This document shows, piece by piece, positions 1 through 7,863 of a stretch of 64,000 nucleotides of DNA. The stretch lies in contig CAVWOV010000032.1 in assembly GCA_963756715.1 (NCBI GenBank), positions 1-64,000 of the forward strand. Reading direction: 5' to 3'. This DNA is from VAZQ01 sp963756715 (lineage in GTDB: Bacteria; Pseudomonadota; Alphaproteobacteria; Rhizobiales; Xanthobacteraceae). Position 1 is the first letter of the stretch; each line of letters starts with the position of its first letter. The notes below the pieces were generated by a model. That model worked only from the letters and a program-made list of their open reading frames with translations, ran no database searches and was not told where the DNA came from. Both the position numbers and the translations under genes were made by a program.

Positions 1-1
1 C

Positions 2-202
2 GAGGATAGGAAAGGAAAGCTCTTTCTTCAAGTCTATCTAGATGCGAAGGCAGGGCTCGTCACTGCTTATAAAACCAGCAAAAAATATGATCCAGGATTC
101 GTGCATCGCAACTGGATGAGAAGCAAAGATACGCCAGGAAAAATTTCAGAGATTTTAACCGATACCATCTTGCCTTCAAGGCAACCACTGGAGGCTATCT
201 AG
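2..202 (+). CDS. C-terminal fragment of an unrecognised protein (5' end outside window)
   Basis: An open frame enters from the left edge and ends at TAG (200-202), giving 66 residues that begin EDRKGKLFLQVYLDAKAG and end QPLEAI. I do not recognise a family. The stretch is visibly AT-richer (many AAA, TTT and ATA codons) than everything to its right, and it stops about 20 bases before the transposase remnant. This suggests horizontally acquired DNA or the edge of a mobile island. There is no start codon inside the window, so it is only a tail. Confidence 0.5.
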   Translation, partial: EDRKGKLFLQVYLDAKAGLVTAYKTSKKYDPGFVHRNWMRSKDTPGKISEILTDTILPSRQPLEAI

Positions 203-222
203 CCCGTAGCCCGTAGCAACCA

Positions 223-1172
223 TTAAATCGCGGCGGATTTATTGACCCATGGTGTGCCGCGCGCGACGACGGTGTTGGCGTAGATCAGAAGCTTCCTGGC
301 GCAGGCGACGAGAGCGGCGTTGTGAGCATTTCCGCTTGCGATGAGCCGGGCGTAGAGATCGATCAGAGCCTTGTTCCAGCGGAAGGCGGCCGGCAGCGCT
401 GCGGCGTAGAGCGAGCGCCGCAGGCGCCCGCGGCCGCCGGCGATATGGCGTTGGCCTTTGTGCTTTCCGCTGTCGTCGTCGAAGGGCGCGAGCCCGGCGA
501 GGGCGGCGGCCTGCTCGCGGCTGATGCGGCCGAGTTCGGGCATGCGGATCACCAGCGCGAGCGCGGTCCGTTCGCCGATGCCGGGAACGCTGAGGACGAG
601 ATCGAGCCGCAGGGCGAGATCGTCATGGTTACGCAGCGCCTGGACGATCCGCAGCAGTTCGGCGAGCCGCCGCGCTTCAGGCGGCGATGTCGGCCATGAC
701 GATCGCCGGAAGCGAACGTCGTCGATATGCTCGAGCCGGGTCTTGAGACGGGCGATGTCCTCCTCGATCTGCTCGACGAAGGTCAGATGGTCGGCAAGCG
801 CGATCAGGCGTGCATCCGGCCGATCCGTGGGGCATCGATCGCGGCCGCGCAGGCTGCGATGAGAACGGCATCGAGGGCGTCGTTCTTGGCACGGCGCAGA
901 TGCAAGCGCGCATAGGCGCGGACCTGGATCGGCTGCAGCACCAGGACGGTGAAGCCTGGCCTCGCAAGTGCTTGACCACGCCACGCTCATAGCCGCCGCT
1001 CGCCTCGATGCCGACCCGCGACACGCCGATCTTGGCCAGTTCGGGCGCAAGCAGCTGCCAGCCACGCGGCGTATTCTCCACCTGCCAGCTCTCGGGCCGG
1101 CCGTGAACTGCGACGTCGAGCTTGTCTTTGGCTGTATCGATACCGGCCGGCACCTGTGTTAATCTCCGTCAT
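223..1172 (-). pseudogene. IS110-family transposase, frame-disrupted remnant
   Basis: The pieces lie in three frames. The N-terminal RuvC-like (DEDD) part reads PAGIDTAKDKLDVAV and then GIEASGGYERGVVKHLRG. The middle part reads QVRAYARLHLRRAKNDALDA in another frame. The C-terminal Transposase_20 part, with VLSVPGIGERTALALV and a GQRHIAGGRGRLRRSLY block, is in a third and ends at 223. Joining them needs changes near 1150 (+1), 945 (-1) and 825 (-1), so no full transposase can be made. The indels have both signs, unlike the +1-only frameshifts elsewhere in the window, which supports real decay. A possible original start is MTEINTG at 1172. IS110 elements usually lack long terminal inverted repeats, and none was found. 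Confidence 0.85.
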
Positions 1173-1306
1173 CTTCGTCGACCCCTGCCTTGTGAAGCGA
1201 ACCAGGTTGTTCCGGCAACCATCCGGGTCCGATGAAGGCGCTGACGACGATCACGCTACGGGGCAGCCACAAGGTGCTCAGGGTGGGTTCGATCCGATCG
1301 CCAGCC

Positions 1307-1338
1307 GCTCTGCCGCGGATGGTCATCCGCGGCAGAGC
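1307..1338. repeat. Perfect 14-bp inverted repeat with 4-base loop
   Basis: GCTCTGCCGCGGAT (1307-1320), loop GGTC, then its exact reverse complement (1325-1338). The rightward tail is ATTCCTTT, which is T-rich but not a T-run. It could be a terminator or an IS-associated hairpin. Confidence 0.55.
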
Positions 1339-1482
1339 ATTCCTTTCGGAACGACCCGACGATAAGCGGTTTCGCTATTACAAGGGCGGATTAGCTGTGA
1401 AGTTCCAGGAGGTTGTCCATTCGGTCGTGGCCGAGGAATCTGAGGTTGCTGACTTCAGTGATTCTCCGGAGGACCGAGCGGT

Positions 1483-1530
1483 CAGCAAGTAGCCCGAATG
1501 TAGCGAAGCGAAATCCGGGTATCCAGCAAC
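1483..1530. repeat. Dispersed intergenic element, copy 1
   Basis: Contains AGCAAGTAGCCCGAATG followed by AGCGAAGCGAAATCCGGG. Nearly the same string occurs at 2122-2158. Short elements of this wording are common between genes in Bradyrhizobium-type genomes. The function is unknown. Confidence 0.6.
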
Positions 1531-1538
1531 GCGAACCC

Positions 1539-1745
1539 TCACGCCTCCACATAGTCCGCGATGCTCGTCGCTTCGGGCACCGGCAGGCCGTCGGCCTTGA
1601 GGCCGTCGATGTGGAAACGGATTGCGTCGCGGATGTCACGTTCGACGTCGGCGACCGTCGCGCCGGTCGCCACGCAGCCCGGCAGGTCCGGGACATAGGC
1701 CGAGTAGTTGTTGTCGGACTTCTCGATGACGATCGCGTAGCGCAT
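1539..1745 (-). CDS. hicB: HicB-family antitoxin
   Basis: A 68-residue protein with the HicB-like RNase H fold signature: RYAIVIEKSDNNYSAYVPDL, then PGCVATGATVADVE and a helix carrying RDAIRFHIDGLKADG. It should bind and neutralise the HicA mRNA interferase. It lies 12 bases after hicA, and AAGGAGAG precedes ATG (1743-1745). TTG at 1748 could add one residue. It has no extra DNA-binding domain, so autoregulation would depend on the short HicB form or the complex. The family call is firm; activity is inferred. Confidence 0.88.
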   Translation of the reverse strand: MRYAIVIEKSDNNYSAYVPDLPGCVATGATVADVERDIRDAIRFHIDGLKADGLPVPEATSIADYVEA

Positions 1746-1757
1746 CAAGGCTCTCCT

Positions 1758-1937
1758 TCAGCCCGCCTGCTTCAGGATGCTGTTGAGCGTCCCAGGCGCA
1801 AGATCGTCCGACGGCTTGCCGGCTATCGTTACGCGGCCCGGCTTGGCCGGATGCTTGTATTGCCGATGGCTGTCGCGGGCCGCGACGACAACCCAGCCAT
1901 CGTCCTCGATCAGCCTGATCGCCTCGCGCACCTTCAT
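1758..1937 (-). CDS. hicA: HicA-family mRNA interferase toxin
   Basis: A 59-residue protein starting MKVREAIRLIEDDGWVVV, with the double-stranded RNA-binding-like HicA fold. It has the catalytic-type histidine in DSHRQYKHP, the GRVTIAGKPSDDLAPGTLNSILKQAG tail with the conserved proline, and the last helix. The toxin precedes the antitoxin, the usual hicAB order, with 12 bases between them. Its length and all key motifs match intact HicA, so this is probably a working toxin-antitoxin pair. It sits beside a second toxin-antitoxin locus and an IS remnant, consistent with a small accessory island. Confidence 0.88.
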   Translation of the reverse strand: MKVREAIRLIEDDGWVVVAARDSHRQYKHPAKPGRVTIAGKPSDDLAPGTLNSILKQAG

Positions 1938-2211
1938 GTCGCGCCGCCCAGCCTGAGCGCAAAGTAAGGTCTCATAGTAGCGCCGACAAGCGATCTCCGC
2001 TCACGCCCCTCATCCTGAGGGCCGTGCGCAAGCGCGGCGTCTCGAAGGATGCGGCCCGGACCGGGGGCCTGCATGGTTCGAGACGCGCGGCTTCCGCCGC
2101 GCTCCTCATCATGAGGATGAGCAGCAAGTAGCCCGGATGAGCGAAGCGACATCCGGGGCAACCGTGACCCTGCATTCCGCTGCGCTCCATGCGGGCTACG
2201 GCCCCCTACAA
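1938..2211. other. Repeat-rich spacer between the two toxin-antitoxin loci
   Basis: No gene is supported. Visible are CCCTCATCCTGAGGG (about 2003-2018, a short hairpin), a segment with CTCGAAGGATGCGG, an ATGAGGATGAGC run, and the second copy of the dispersed element (2122-2158). Confidence 0.5.
2122..2158. repeat. Dispersed intergenic element, copy 2
   Basis: AGCAAGTAGCCCGGATGAGC then GAAGCGACATCCGGGG; matches copy 1 (1483-1530) apart from a few substitutions and a one-base gap. Confidence 0.6.
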
Positions 2212-2376
2212 CTACCGCAATCTTTCGCACTGCAATTGATTGCGGCCCGCTTCATATCGCCGCCGGTCGCCCATGCGCATATTCTTGTGGTCCGCGCAGC
2301 AGCCGTTCGCCTTGTGCGGCTTGCACAGATGGCAGCCGGCGCGCGCCGACTTGGGACGCCTTCGTTTGAAGTTCAT
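2212..2376 (-). CDS. Small Cys-rich protein translationally coupled to higA-like gene
   Basis: A 54-residue basic protein, MNFKRRRPKSARAGCHLCKP... ending QLQCERLR. Its ATG overlaps the stop of the upstream HTH gene (ATGA, 2373-2376). It contains CHLCKPHKANGCC, a CxxC plus CC arrangement that could bind zinc. Small proteins with a CxxCKPxK core are familiar to me as conserved hypotheticals, but I cannot name a function. The overlap implies co-translation with the antitoxin, so it may be a third component or regulator of the toxin-antitoxin operon. Confidence 0.6.
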   Translation of the reverse strand: MNFKRRRPKSARAGCHLCKPHKANGCCADHKNMRMGDRRRYEAGRNQLQCERLR

Positions 2377-2681
2377 CGCGCCTTGGCCTCCTTGCCGCTC
2401 GCCTTCACCGGCACGAAGCTGATCTTCAGCCGATGCCCGGTGGCCTTGGCGAAACGGTCGAGCGTGCGGGTCGAGGGCTGGCCGCGCCCACTTTCCAGCC
2501 GCGCAATCGTGCTCTGCGTCGTCTTCATGCGCCGCGCGAGCTGTGCCTGGCTGAGACCCGAGCGCAGTCGCGCCTTCGCCACCGCGGCCGCCAACGCGAA
2601 TTCCTCCTCCAGCGCCTCGTATTCCTTGCGGTAAGCCGGGTCCTTCATCCATTTTTTGTGCAGCGTATCGAATTTGATCAT
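2373..2681 (-). CDS. higA: XRE-family HTH antitoxin (HigA-like)
   Basis: A 102-residue protein with an N-terminal helical region (about 1-35) and an HTH_3 domain (about 38-90) reading SGLSQAQLARRMKTTQSTIA and then RLESGRGQPSTRTLDRFAKA. Its start overlaps the toxin stop by ATGA (2678-2681), and its own stop overlaps the next ORF by ATGA. It should neutralise the upstream toxin and repress the operon through the palindrome at 3011-3032. Domain and context agree well. Confidence 0.88.
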   Translation of the reverse strand: MIKFDTLHKKWMKDPAYRKEYEALEEEFALAAAVAKARLRSGLSQAQLARRMKTTQSTIARLESGRGQPSTRTLDRFAKATGHRLKISFVPVKASGKEAKAR

Positions 2682-3001
2682 TTCACCTCCTTCGCGCGTT
2701 GACGCGCGATTTCAAGTTCGCGCGGCGGCGTCTTTTGAGTCTTCTTCACGAAAGCATGCACGATGACGACACGCTGTCTGCTCGCCGTCACATAGATCGC
2801 TCGCGAAATTCCATCACGACCGGTGACGCGAAGCTCCCAAAGCGGCCCTTCGAGATGCTTGACGCTGTCGCGAGGCAGCGCATGAAAGCCGATGTCCTGG
2901 ATCAAATGGATCAAGCGGCCGAGCCTCGCCCGCATATCATTTGGCAGCGCTTCGACCTCTCTCGCGACGGCCGCATTGAGAAACCCGACGGTCCAAACCA
3001 T
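2678..3001 (-). CDS. higB: RelE/HigB-superfamily toxin (Gp49-like)
   Basis: A 107-residue Gp49-like toxin. The core includes GPLWELRVTGRDGISRAIYV and then VVIVHAFVKKTQKTPPRELEIA, the conserved C-terminal block of this family (K-T/Q-x-T-P-x-x-E). It is predicted to cleave mRNA on the ribosome. It is the first gene of the three-gene unit higB-higA-small Cys protein, joined by two ATGA overlaps. The AT-rich region upstream carries an inverted repeat suited to HigA binding. Confidence 0.88.
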   Translation of the reverse strand: MVWTVGFLNAAVAREVEALPNDMRARLGRLIHLIQDIGFHALPRDSVKHLEGPLWELRVTGRDGISRAIYVTASRQRVVIVHAFVKKTQKTPPRELEIARQRAKEVK

Positions 3002-3010
3002 AGCAACATC

Positions 3011-3032
3011 ATTATCGCAAAAAAGCGATTAT
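3011..3032 (-). promoter_or_regulatory. Candidate HigA operator (inverted repeat)
   Basis: ATTATCGC-AAAAAA-GCGATTAT: two 8-base arms with one mismatched pair, 10 bases upstream of the higB start codon. Position and symmetry suit autoregulation by the HTH antitoxin; binding is inferred. Confidence 0.5.
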
Positions 3033-3042
3033 GTCGACCTGA

Positions 3043-3071
3043 TTGACAATATTCTGTTTCTCTGACTATAT
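3043..3071 (+). promoter_or_regulatory. Candidate sigma70-type promoter pointing right
   Basis: TTGACA (3043-3048), 17 bases, CTATAT (3066-3071): a near-consensus housekeeping promoter divergent from the higBA operon. No protein-coding gene is evident on the + strand downstream. Confidence 0.45.
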
Positions 3072-3626
3072 TCCCATTACCTGTCCGCCGAGGGGCGCTT
3101 CATGAGGCGTCGTGCAAGTGGGACAGCCGGAGGAGTGGACGCTGGAGATGCGGCGTCTCACCTTCCGGGGCCGAGGGCCGGGGAAATCCCGCCATCGGCT
3201 GTGCGGCGCCCGCGCGCGCGGCCACGCAGCCGCGCTCCCGGGCGGCGTCGGGGCTCCGCCCGGCTGGGTACTACGGCCCGCCTGCGAGGAGCTCGCTGAC
3301 AGGCAGGCGCGAATGCCTCCTGCGAAGCGCGGCCCGGCGCCGAGTGACCGTCCAGAGCGGGCGGAAGCGATCGCCGCAAGTGAGCCCGGAGGGCGAAAGC
3401 CATCCGGGTGGCGCGCCGAGCGGCGCCACGCTTTCGCAGGCAACTGCGGACGCGTGCACTGAACAACTGGTTGCGCCGCGCGGCGCGCCATCCCCTCGCC
3501 TGTCGCGGGCGAGGGAACGCGGGACAGCTCGGGGGCGCGCTCAGCCCGCGAGACAACGATGCGTGCCCGCCCGTCCGCACTGCACGTCACGCGGACGAAC
3601 GCAGCGACATCTCGGATCGCGCGATC

Positions 3627-4577
3627 CTACACCGCCCTCACCTTCCCCGGCTCGCCGAGCGCGCACTCCAGCGCCGCACGGTCCCATTTGCCGAGATCGG
3701 CCGCGGCATCGTAGGTGCTCTGCAGGAACGCCAGCAGCGTGGCGTCCGGATCGGCGGCGGTGCGCACCGCGTCATAGGGCAGGATGAACTGGCCATAGTC
3801 GCTGAAATAGAACGCCTGCTTCGGCCGCACCGCGGCTTGCGCGAAGCCCTCCGGCTCCGGATAGGCGTAGGAATAATAGGCCGGATAGTCGATCGGCCCG
3901 CCGCCCGGCCAGAAGCCCGCGCTCGACACCTCGTGCGAATAGGCTTCCTGGCCAACGGCATCCGGCAGTCCCGGCGTGTGGCTCTTGAGCAGCGGCGCCT
4001 TGCGGCCGGAAAATCGCGTCACCGCGAGATCGAAGCTGCCCCAGAAGAAATGCACCGGGCTCGCCTTGCCGAGAAAGCCGGTGCGGAAATGCGCGAACAC
4101 CCGGTGCGTTGCGGCGAGCACGCGGAAGTGCCGGTTGGCATAGTCGCGATCGTAGGATGCGTGCACGCGGTCTTCACTGAACCGCACCGCATTTTCGATC
4201 TCGTTCGGCATCTCGTCGATGCGAACCGTGACGCCAAGTTGCGACAGCGCGTGCATCACCTCGCCGTAGAACTCCGCCACGGTGACCGGGTGCAGCACGA
4301 CCTGGCGGAAATGGCCGTCGCTGGTGCGCAGCCACAGCACATGGTCGATGAAATCGAACTCGATCTCGAGGTCGCGGCCGTCGAGCGGCATCGCCCCGGT
4401 GGTGAGGCCGCGCGCCGTCACGTAGGAGGTGACGTGCCAGGAATGATTGAGCCACGGCGTCAGCGTGAGGCGAATTTTGCCGACGATCTGCGTCCACAGG
4501 TGCAGCGTGGCGTAGGTGTCCTTCCACGCGGCGAGCGGCAGTTCGGGCCAGGGATTTTGGTCATCAGGCAGCGGCAT
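3627..4577 (-). CDS. DUF5996 family protein
   Basis: A 316-residue protein. ATG at 4577 is chosen because GAGGAC lies about eight bases upstream; an in-frame start at 4619 adds 14 unlikely residues. The sequence begins PWPELPLAAWKDTYATLHLW, and KIRLTLTPWLNHSWHV, HFFWGSFDLAVTRFSGR and FILPYDAVR match the DUF5996 family as I know it. The protein has no signal peptide or membrane span. It is conserved in many bacteria with no assigned reaction. It stands alone, divergent from the DUF1080 gene. Confidence 0.8.
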   Translation of the reverse strand: MPLPDDQNPWPELPLAAWKDTYATLHLWTQIVGKIRLTLTPWLNHSWHVTSYVTARGLTTGAMPLDGRDLEIEFDFIDHVLWLRTSDGHFRQVVLHPVTVAEFYGEVMHALSQLGVTVRIDEMPNEIENAVRFSEDRVHASYDRDYANRHFRVLAATHRVFAHFRTGFLGKASPVHFFWGSFDLAVTRFSGRKAPLLKSHTPGLPDAVGQEAYSHEVSSAGFWPGGGPIDYPAYYSYAYPEPEGFAQAAVRPKQAFYFSDYGQFILPYDAVRTAADPDATLLAFLQSTYDAAADLGKWDRAALECALGEPGKVRAV

Positions 4578-4863
4578 GGATTGGTCCTCGCGACAGTCGC
4601 ACCGAACAGCTTCCAACATAGTACGTCATGCGCCAGTTTGCTGCCCTCGCCGGACATGACTCCTGTTCGGCCGGGAGTGTTTCGGGGGCGTGCGGGCCCA
4701 CCTTCCCGCCGCGGCGGAAAGCTTCTACCATCCATTGGTACGCACATCGGATTGCGCGCCGGCCGGGAGCATCCCGGACAACAATGCCGCCGTCAGTGCG
4801 GCAATCGCGCCATCCGCTGCGCACAGGAAACGCTGTCGTCACGCGTCAGGGAGGAGATCACCA

Positions 4864-5482
4864 ATGCAAGTCACGTCAATGCGCGCGCTCGCCCTCGCTT
4901 CGGGGCTCACCGCGGCCGTCGCCGCCATCGCGGTGACGCCGCCGGCCGCCGGCCAGTCCGGCCCCGGCTGGATTTCAGTTGTTCGATGGCAAGACACTCG
5001 ACGGCTGGGAACAGACCGGCAAAGCCAACTGGCGCGTCGAGGACGGCGCGATCGTCGCCGACAAGCTGATGATGGAGAAGGGCACCTCGTACCTTGTCAC
5101 CAAGAACAAGTACAAGGATCACATGATCTACGCCGAGTTCTGGGCCGACGACAACGCCAACAGCGGCATCTTCGTCCGCTGCAGCGACCCGAAGAATCCG
5201 GGCGCGAAGGCCTGCTACGAGGTGAACATCTTCGACAAGCGCAAGGACCCGTCGTACGGCACCGGCGCGGTGGTGTATTTCGCCGAGGTCCATCCGATGC
5301 CGAAGGCCGCCGGCAAGTGGAACACCTATGAGATCACCGCCAAGGGCCGCAATATCGTGGTGACGCTCAACGGCCAGAAGACCGTCGACCTGCAGAGCGG
5401 CTTCTTCGAAGAAGGGCCGTTCGGCCTGCAGTACGGTGCGGGCGTGATGAAGTTCCGCAAGGTGGCGGTGAAGCCGCTGTAG
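4864..5482 (+). CDS. Exported DUF1080 (3-keto-disaccharide hydrolase-like) protein, one frameshift
   Basis: An N-terminal signal peptide (MQVTSMRALALASGLTAAV, Ala-rich, cut near AAGQ) reads from 4864. The mature domain, FQLFDGKTLDGWEQTGK through NSGIFVRCSD and GPFGLQYGAGVMKFRKVAVK, is one base out of frame. Dropping one C from the CCCC run at 4962-4965 joins them into about 205 residues. DUF1080 is a concanavalin-like jelly roll, some members of which hydrolyse 3-keto-glycosides in the periplasm. GGAGGAGATC supplies the ribosome site. It is probably intact in the organism. Confidence 0.75.
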
Positions 5483-5516
5483 CGGCGTTCGATGCCTGAG
5501 GGGATTGCGGCGCGGT

Positions 5517-6680
5517 CTACGCCGCAAGCCCCTCGAACACAAAACGTGTTCCTACCGCCGAGTGGATCACCTTGTCGCCCAGCGCATCGCGCGCCAGATC
5601 GTAGAAGCGATCGCCCGAACAGTGCGCCGGAATGAGCCAGTCGGGGTCGATCTCGCGGAACGCCGCGATGGTCTCGCGGCAATAATCGTCACCGAGCGGC
5701 GGCACGATGTGGAAGCCGCCAATCACCGCGTGCACCTTGTCGATGCCGGAGACCGCCTGCGCCTGTTTCACCGCGTTGATGACGCCGCGGTGGCTGCAGG
5801 AGGTGAGCACGACGAGCCCCCTGCCCTTCACCATGTAGGTGGTGGCGATCTCGTGGTCGAAATCGTCCGGGATATAATCGCCGACGTTCTTTGCCGCCGG
5901 CATCTCTTCCGGGAAGCAGCCGAAGCCGTCGAAGATGCCGACGATCTCCTGCGTCGCCCGCAGCGGCTGCTCGAACGAGGTCTTGGCGATCCGGCCGGTG
6001 GTGAAGGCATGGTCGGCGACCAGCGCCGGACCTTCCGCCATCATCAGCGCGAGGTTGGCGCCGAGGATCGCCCGGCGGTCGAGCGCGCCGAAATTGCCGC
6101 CGGCATTGCGGCGGATGCAGAAGGCGTCCTCGCCGCCGACGAACAGCGGCATCTTGTTCTTGAGCTTGCCCTTGTTGGCGGTGAGGAAGCCGACCATGCC
6201 GCCGAAATGGTCGTAGTGGCCGTGGCTCAGCACCAGCGCATCGATCCCCGCGGGATCGATCTTGAGGATCGAGAGGTTGTTGTTGAGCACTTCCGAGGTG
6301 TAGCCGAAATCGACCAGCACGGTGCGCTTCTCGCCGCCGCGCTGGGACTCCGCATGCATCGCAAGCCCCCACTCGCCATTGAGCGCCGCGTACGGCGGCG
6401 CGTCGGGCGTGGTGTTGCCGGTGGAGCGCCGCTCGATGGTCAGGCCGCCGCGCGTCTCGTTCGGCACGAACTGGACCACCACGTTGTCAGTGACCATGCG
6501 CACCGCCAGCCGGTCGACTTCCGGCACGGTGCGGCCGAGCGGGCGCGCCGGCGCGGTCTGCGCATTCGCCACCATGGCGCCGACCATGGCGGAGACGAAG
6601 CCCGCCCCGCCGGCGCAGAGCGGGCCGAAGCTCGAGATCAGCGCCGGATCGGCGGCGCAGTTGCAGACGTTAAAGAGCAT
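5517..6680 (-). CDS. Exported metallo-beta-lactamase-fold hydrolase
   Basis: A 387-residue protein. ATG at 6680 follows GGAGG by about six bases. The metal-binding motif is ALVLSHGHYDHFGG (HxHxDH), with further ligands likely in LTSCSHRGVINAV and GGFHIV. The layout resembles the subgroup annotated as 7,8-dihydropterin-6-methyl-4-(ribofuranosyl)aminobenzene 5'-phosphate synthase-like, but the substrate cannot be read from sequence. The N-terminus is unusual: MLFNVCNCAADP, then a hydrophobic stretch ending ANAQTAPA, without the Tat twin arginine. A comparable Cys-pair start is seen in the two amidohydrolases at 9.8 and 11.7 kb. Confidence 0.82.
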   Translation of the reverse strand: MLFNVCNCAADPALISSFGPLCAGGAGFVSAMVGAMVANAQTAPARPLGRTVPEVDRLAVRMVTDNVVVQFVPNETRGGLTIERRSTGNTTPDAPPYAALNGEWGLAMHAESQRGGEKRTVLVDFGYTSEVLNNNLSILKIDPAGIDALVLSHGHYDHFGGMVGFLTANKGKLKNKMPLFVGGEDAFCIRRNAGGNFGALDRRAILGANLALMMAEGPALVADHAFTTGRIAKTSFEQPLRATQEIVGIFDGFGCFPEEMPAAKNVGDYIPDDFDHEIATTYMVKGRGLVVLTSCSHRGVINAVKQAQAVSGIDKVHAVIGGFHIVPPLGDDYCRETIAAFREIDPDWLIPAHCSGDRFYDLARDALGDKVIHSAVGTRFVFEGLAA

Positions 6681-6853
6681 GGTGGCCTCCCGGCGGTGTG
6701 CGAGTGGCCGCAAGCGTAGCGCGGTTCCCAGGCAGCGCAAATCCGCCGGCCGGCCGGCCTGATTTCGCCGCCCGGGCACATGCGGCATCCGCATTGCAAT
6801 TCGTCGCCCATTGCGCAAATGATCCCGCCTCATCCCTCACGGAGCTTCCACGC

Positions 6854-7333
6854 ATGTCGCTTACCGTCCGTCGCGTCGTCACCGGTCATGACAATTCCGG
6901 CCGCGCCATCGTGGCCGTCGACGAAATCACCAAGAACGTCATGTCCGGACGGCCCGGCGCGAACTCGTCCGTGATCTGGACGACCGAAGGTTTTCCCGTG
7001 AGCAACGACGGCAACGAGGACACGTCCGGGCGCAAGGTCGGCACCACGCTCGACAACGGCACGGTGTTCCGCGTGGTGAGCTTTGGTCCCGGCGTGACGC
7101 CGCGCAATCACCGCACCGATTCGATCGACTACGCGGTGGTGATCTCGGGCGAGATCGACATGGGCCTCGACGACGGCGTGAACGTGCACCTCAAGGCCGG
7201 CGACGTACTGGTGCAGCGCGGAACGATCCACAACTGGGTGAACAACGGCACCGCACCCTGCGTGATCGCGTTCATCCTGATCGCCTCCAAACCGGTCACG
7301 GCCGGCGGCAAGCTGTTGAATGCGGCGGGCTGA
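6854..7333 (+). CDS. Cupin-domain protein
   Basis: A 159-residue single-domain cupin. The first motif is around GVTPRNHRTDSIDYAVVISGEI (read in parts: PRNHRTDS and IDYAVVISGE). The second is GDVLVQRGTIHNWVNNGTAP with the metal-binding histidine. An N-terminal strand region (about 1-70) starts SLTVRRVVTGHDNSGRAIVA, a form often seen in small-molecule dioxygenase-like or regulatory cupins. It is cytoplasmic. It is divergent from the metallo-hydrolase with about 170 bases between them. GGAG precedes the ATG. The reaction is unknown. Confidence 0.85.
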   Translation: MSLTVRRVVTGHDNSGRAIVAVDEITKNVMSGRPGANSSVIWTTEGFPVSNDGNEDTSGRKVGTTLDNGTVFRVVSFGPGVTPRNHRTDSIDYAVVISGEIDMGLDDGVNVHLKAGDVLVQRGTIHNWVNNGTAPCVIAFILIASKPVTAGGKLLNAAG

Positions 7334-7360
7334 ACCCGCCAGAGAATGACCGCGGGAACG

Positions 7361-7387
7361 TGACGGGGCGGCATAACCACCCCGTCA
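7361..7387. terminator. Candidate bidirectional terminator
   Basis: TGACGGGG (7361-7368) pairs with CCCCGTCA (7380-7387) across an 11-base loop, between two convergent genes. No T-run follows, so support is moderate. Confidence 0.35.
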
Positions 7388-7405
7388 AGAGCGCGGATGC
7401 GGCGG

Positions 7406-7675
7406 CTACTTCCAGCCGGATTCCTTGTCGCAAGCCGCCCGCTCCGTCGGATGGGTCTTTTCCCATTGCGTAATGGACTGGTTCTCGTTGTTGTCCATCT
7501 TCTCGTTCATGCACATGCAATACTTGCGAATCACGGCTTCGGCGGCACCGCCCTTGTTGTCGCTAATGCACTGGTTGATCCACTTGACGTCATCGGCGCT
7601 GAGATTCTGCGCAAGCGCGGTATGATTTAGTACGACCGAGGCAATGAATGCGAAGACAACACATTTGGACCTCAT
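7406..7675 (-). CDS. Small secreted cysteine-containing protein
   Basis: An 89-residue protein. A signal peptide (MRSKCVVFAFIASVVLNHTA, cut after LAQ) is followed by about 65 mature residues containing INQCISDNKGGAAEAVIRKY and CMCMNEKMDNNE and ending ACDKESGWK. Four cysteines in the mature part could form two disulfides. GGAGAACGTTC precedes the ATG. I do not know a named family. The Cys spacing looks like small periplasmic proteins of Bradyrhizobiaceae, but this is an impression only. It is convergent with the cupin gene. Confidence 0.75.
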   Translation of the reverse strand: MRSKCVVFAFIASVVLNHTALAQNLSADDVKWINQCISDNKGGAAEAVIRKYCMCMNEKMDNNENQSITQWEKTHPTERAACDKESGWK

Positions 7676-7863
7676 GAACGTTCTCCAAAACGCGGCCACC
7701 GGCCGTGATGGCTCGGTGGGCCGCAGTGCGTAGCGGATTCCGCTACAATGCTCAACAATCTCGATGCATCCGGAGCGCGAGCGATTCCCGCTCCGACATG
7801 AATAAAGTTCCGATATATTGTCGCGAAATTTACGCGCGAGAACAGTTGCGAAAGCCACTCTTG

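Larger units (their letters stand above)
1173..1538. other. Gene-free stretch between IS110 remnant and hicAB
   Basis: No frame here has a plausible family or start. It probably contains the 5' flank of the IS110 remnant. It holds a perfect 14-bp stem hairpin (1307-1338) and a copy of a dispersed element (1483-1530). Confidence 0.5.
3002..3626. other. GC-rich gene-free stretch after the divergent promoter
   Basis: Several overlapping frames stay open only because stops are rare at this GC content. They are rich in Arg, Pro and Ala and show no domain. AGCCGGAGGAGTGGACGCTG and what follows look like repeat-derived sequence of the kind often seen in related genomes. I support no gene here; a non-coding transcript from 3043-3071 is possible. 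Confidence 0.4.

Noticed and set aside
3408..5069. 553-codon + strand open frame
   Set aside because: It runs antisense to the DUF5996 gene and out of frame through the DUF1080 gene; no recognisable domain.
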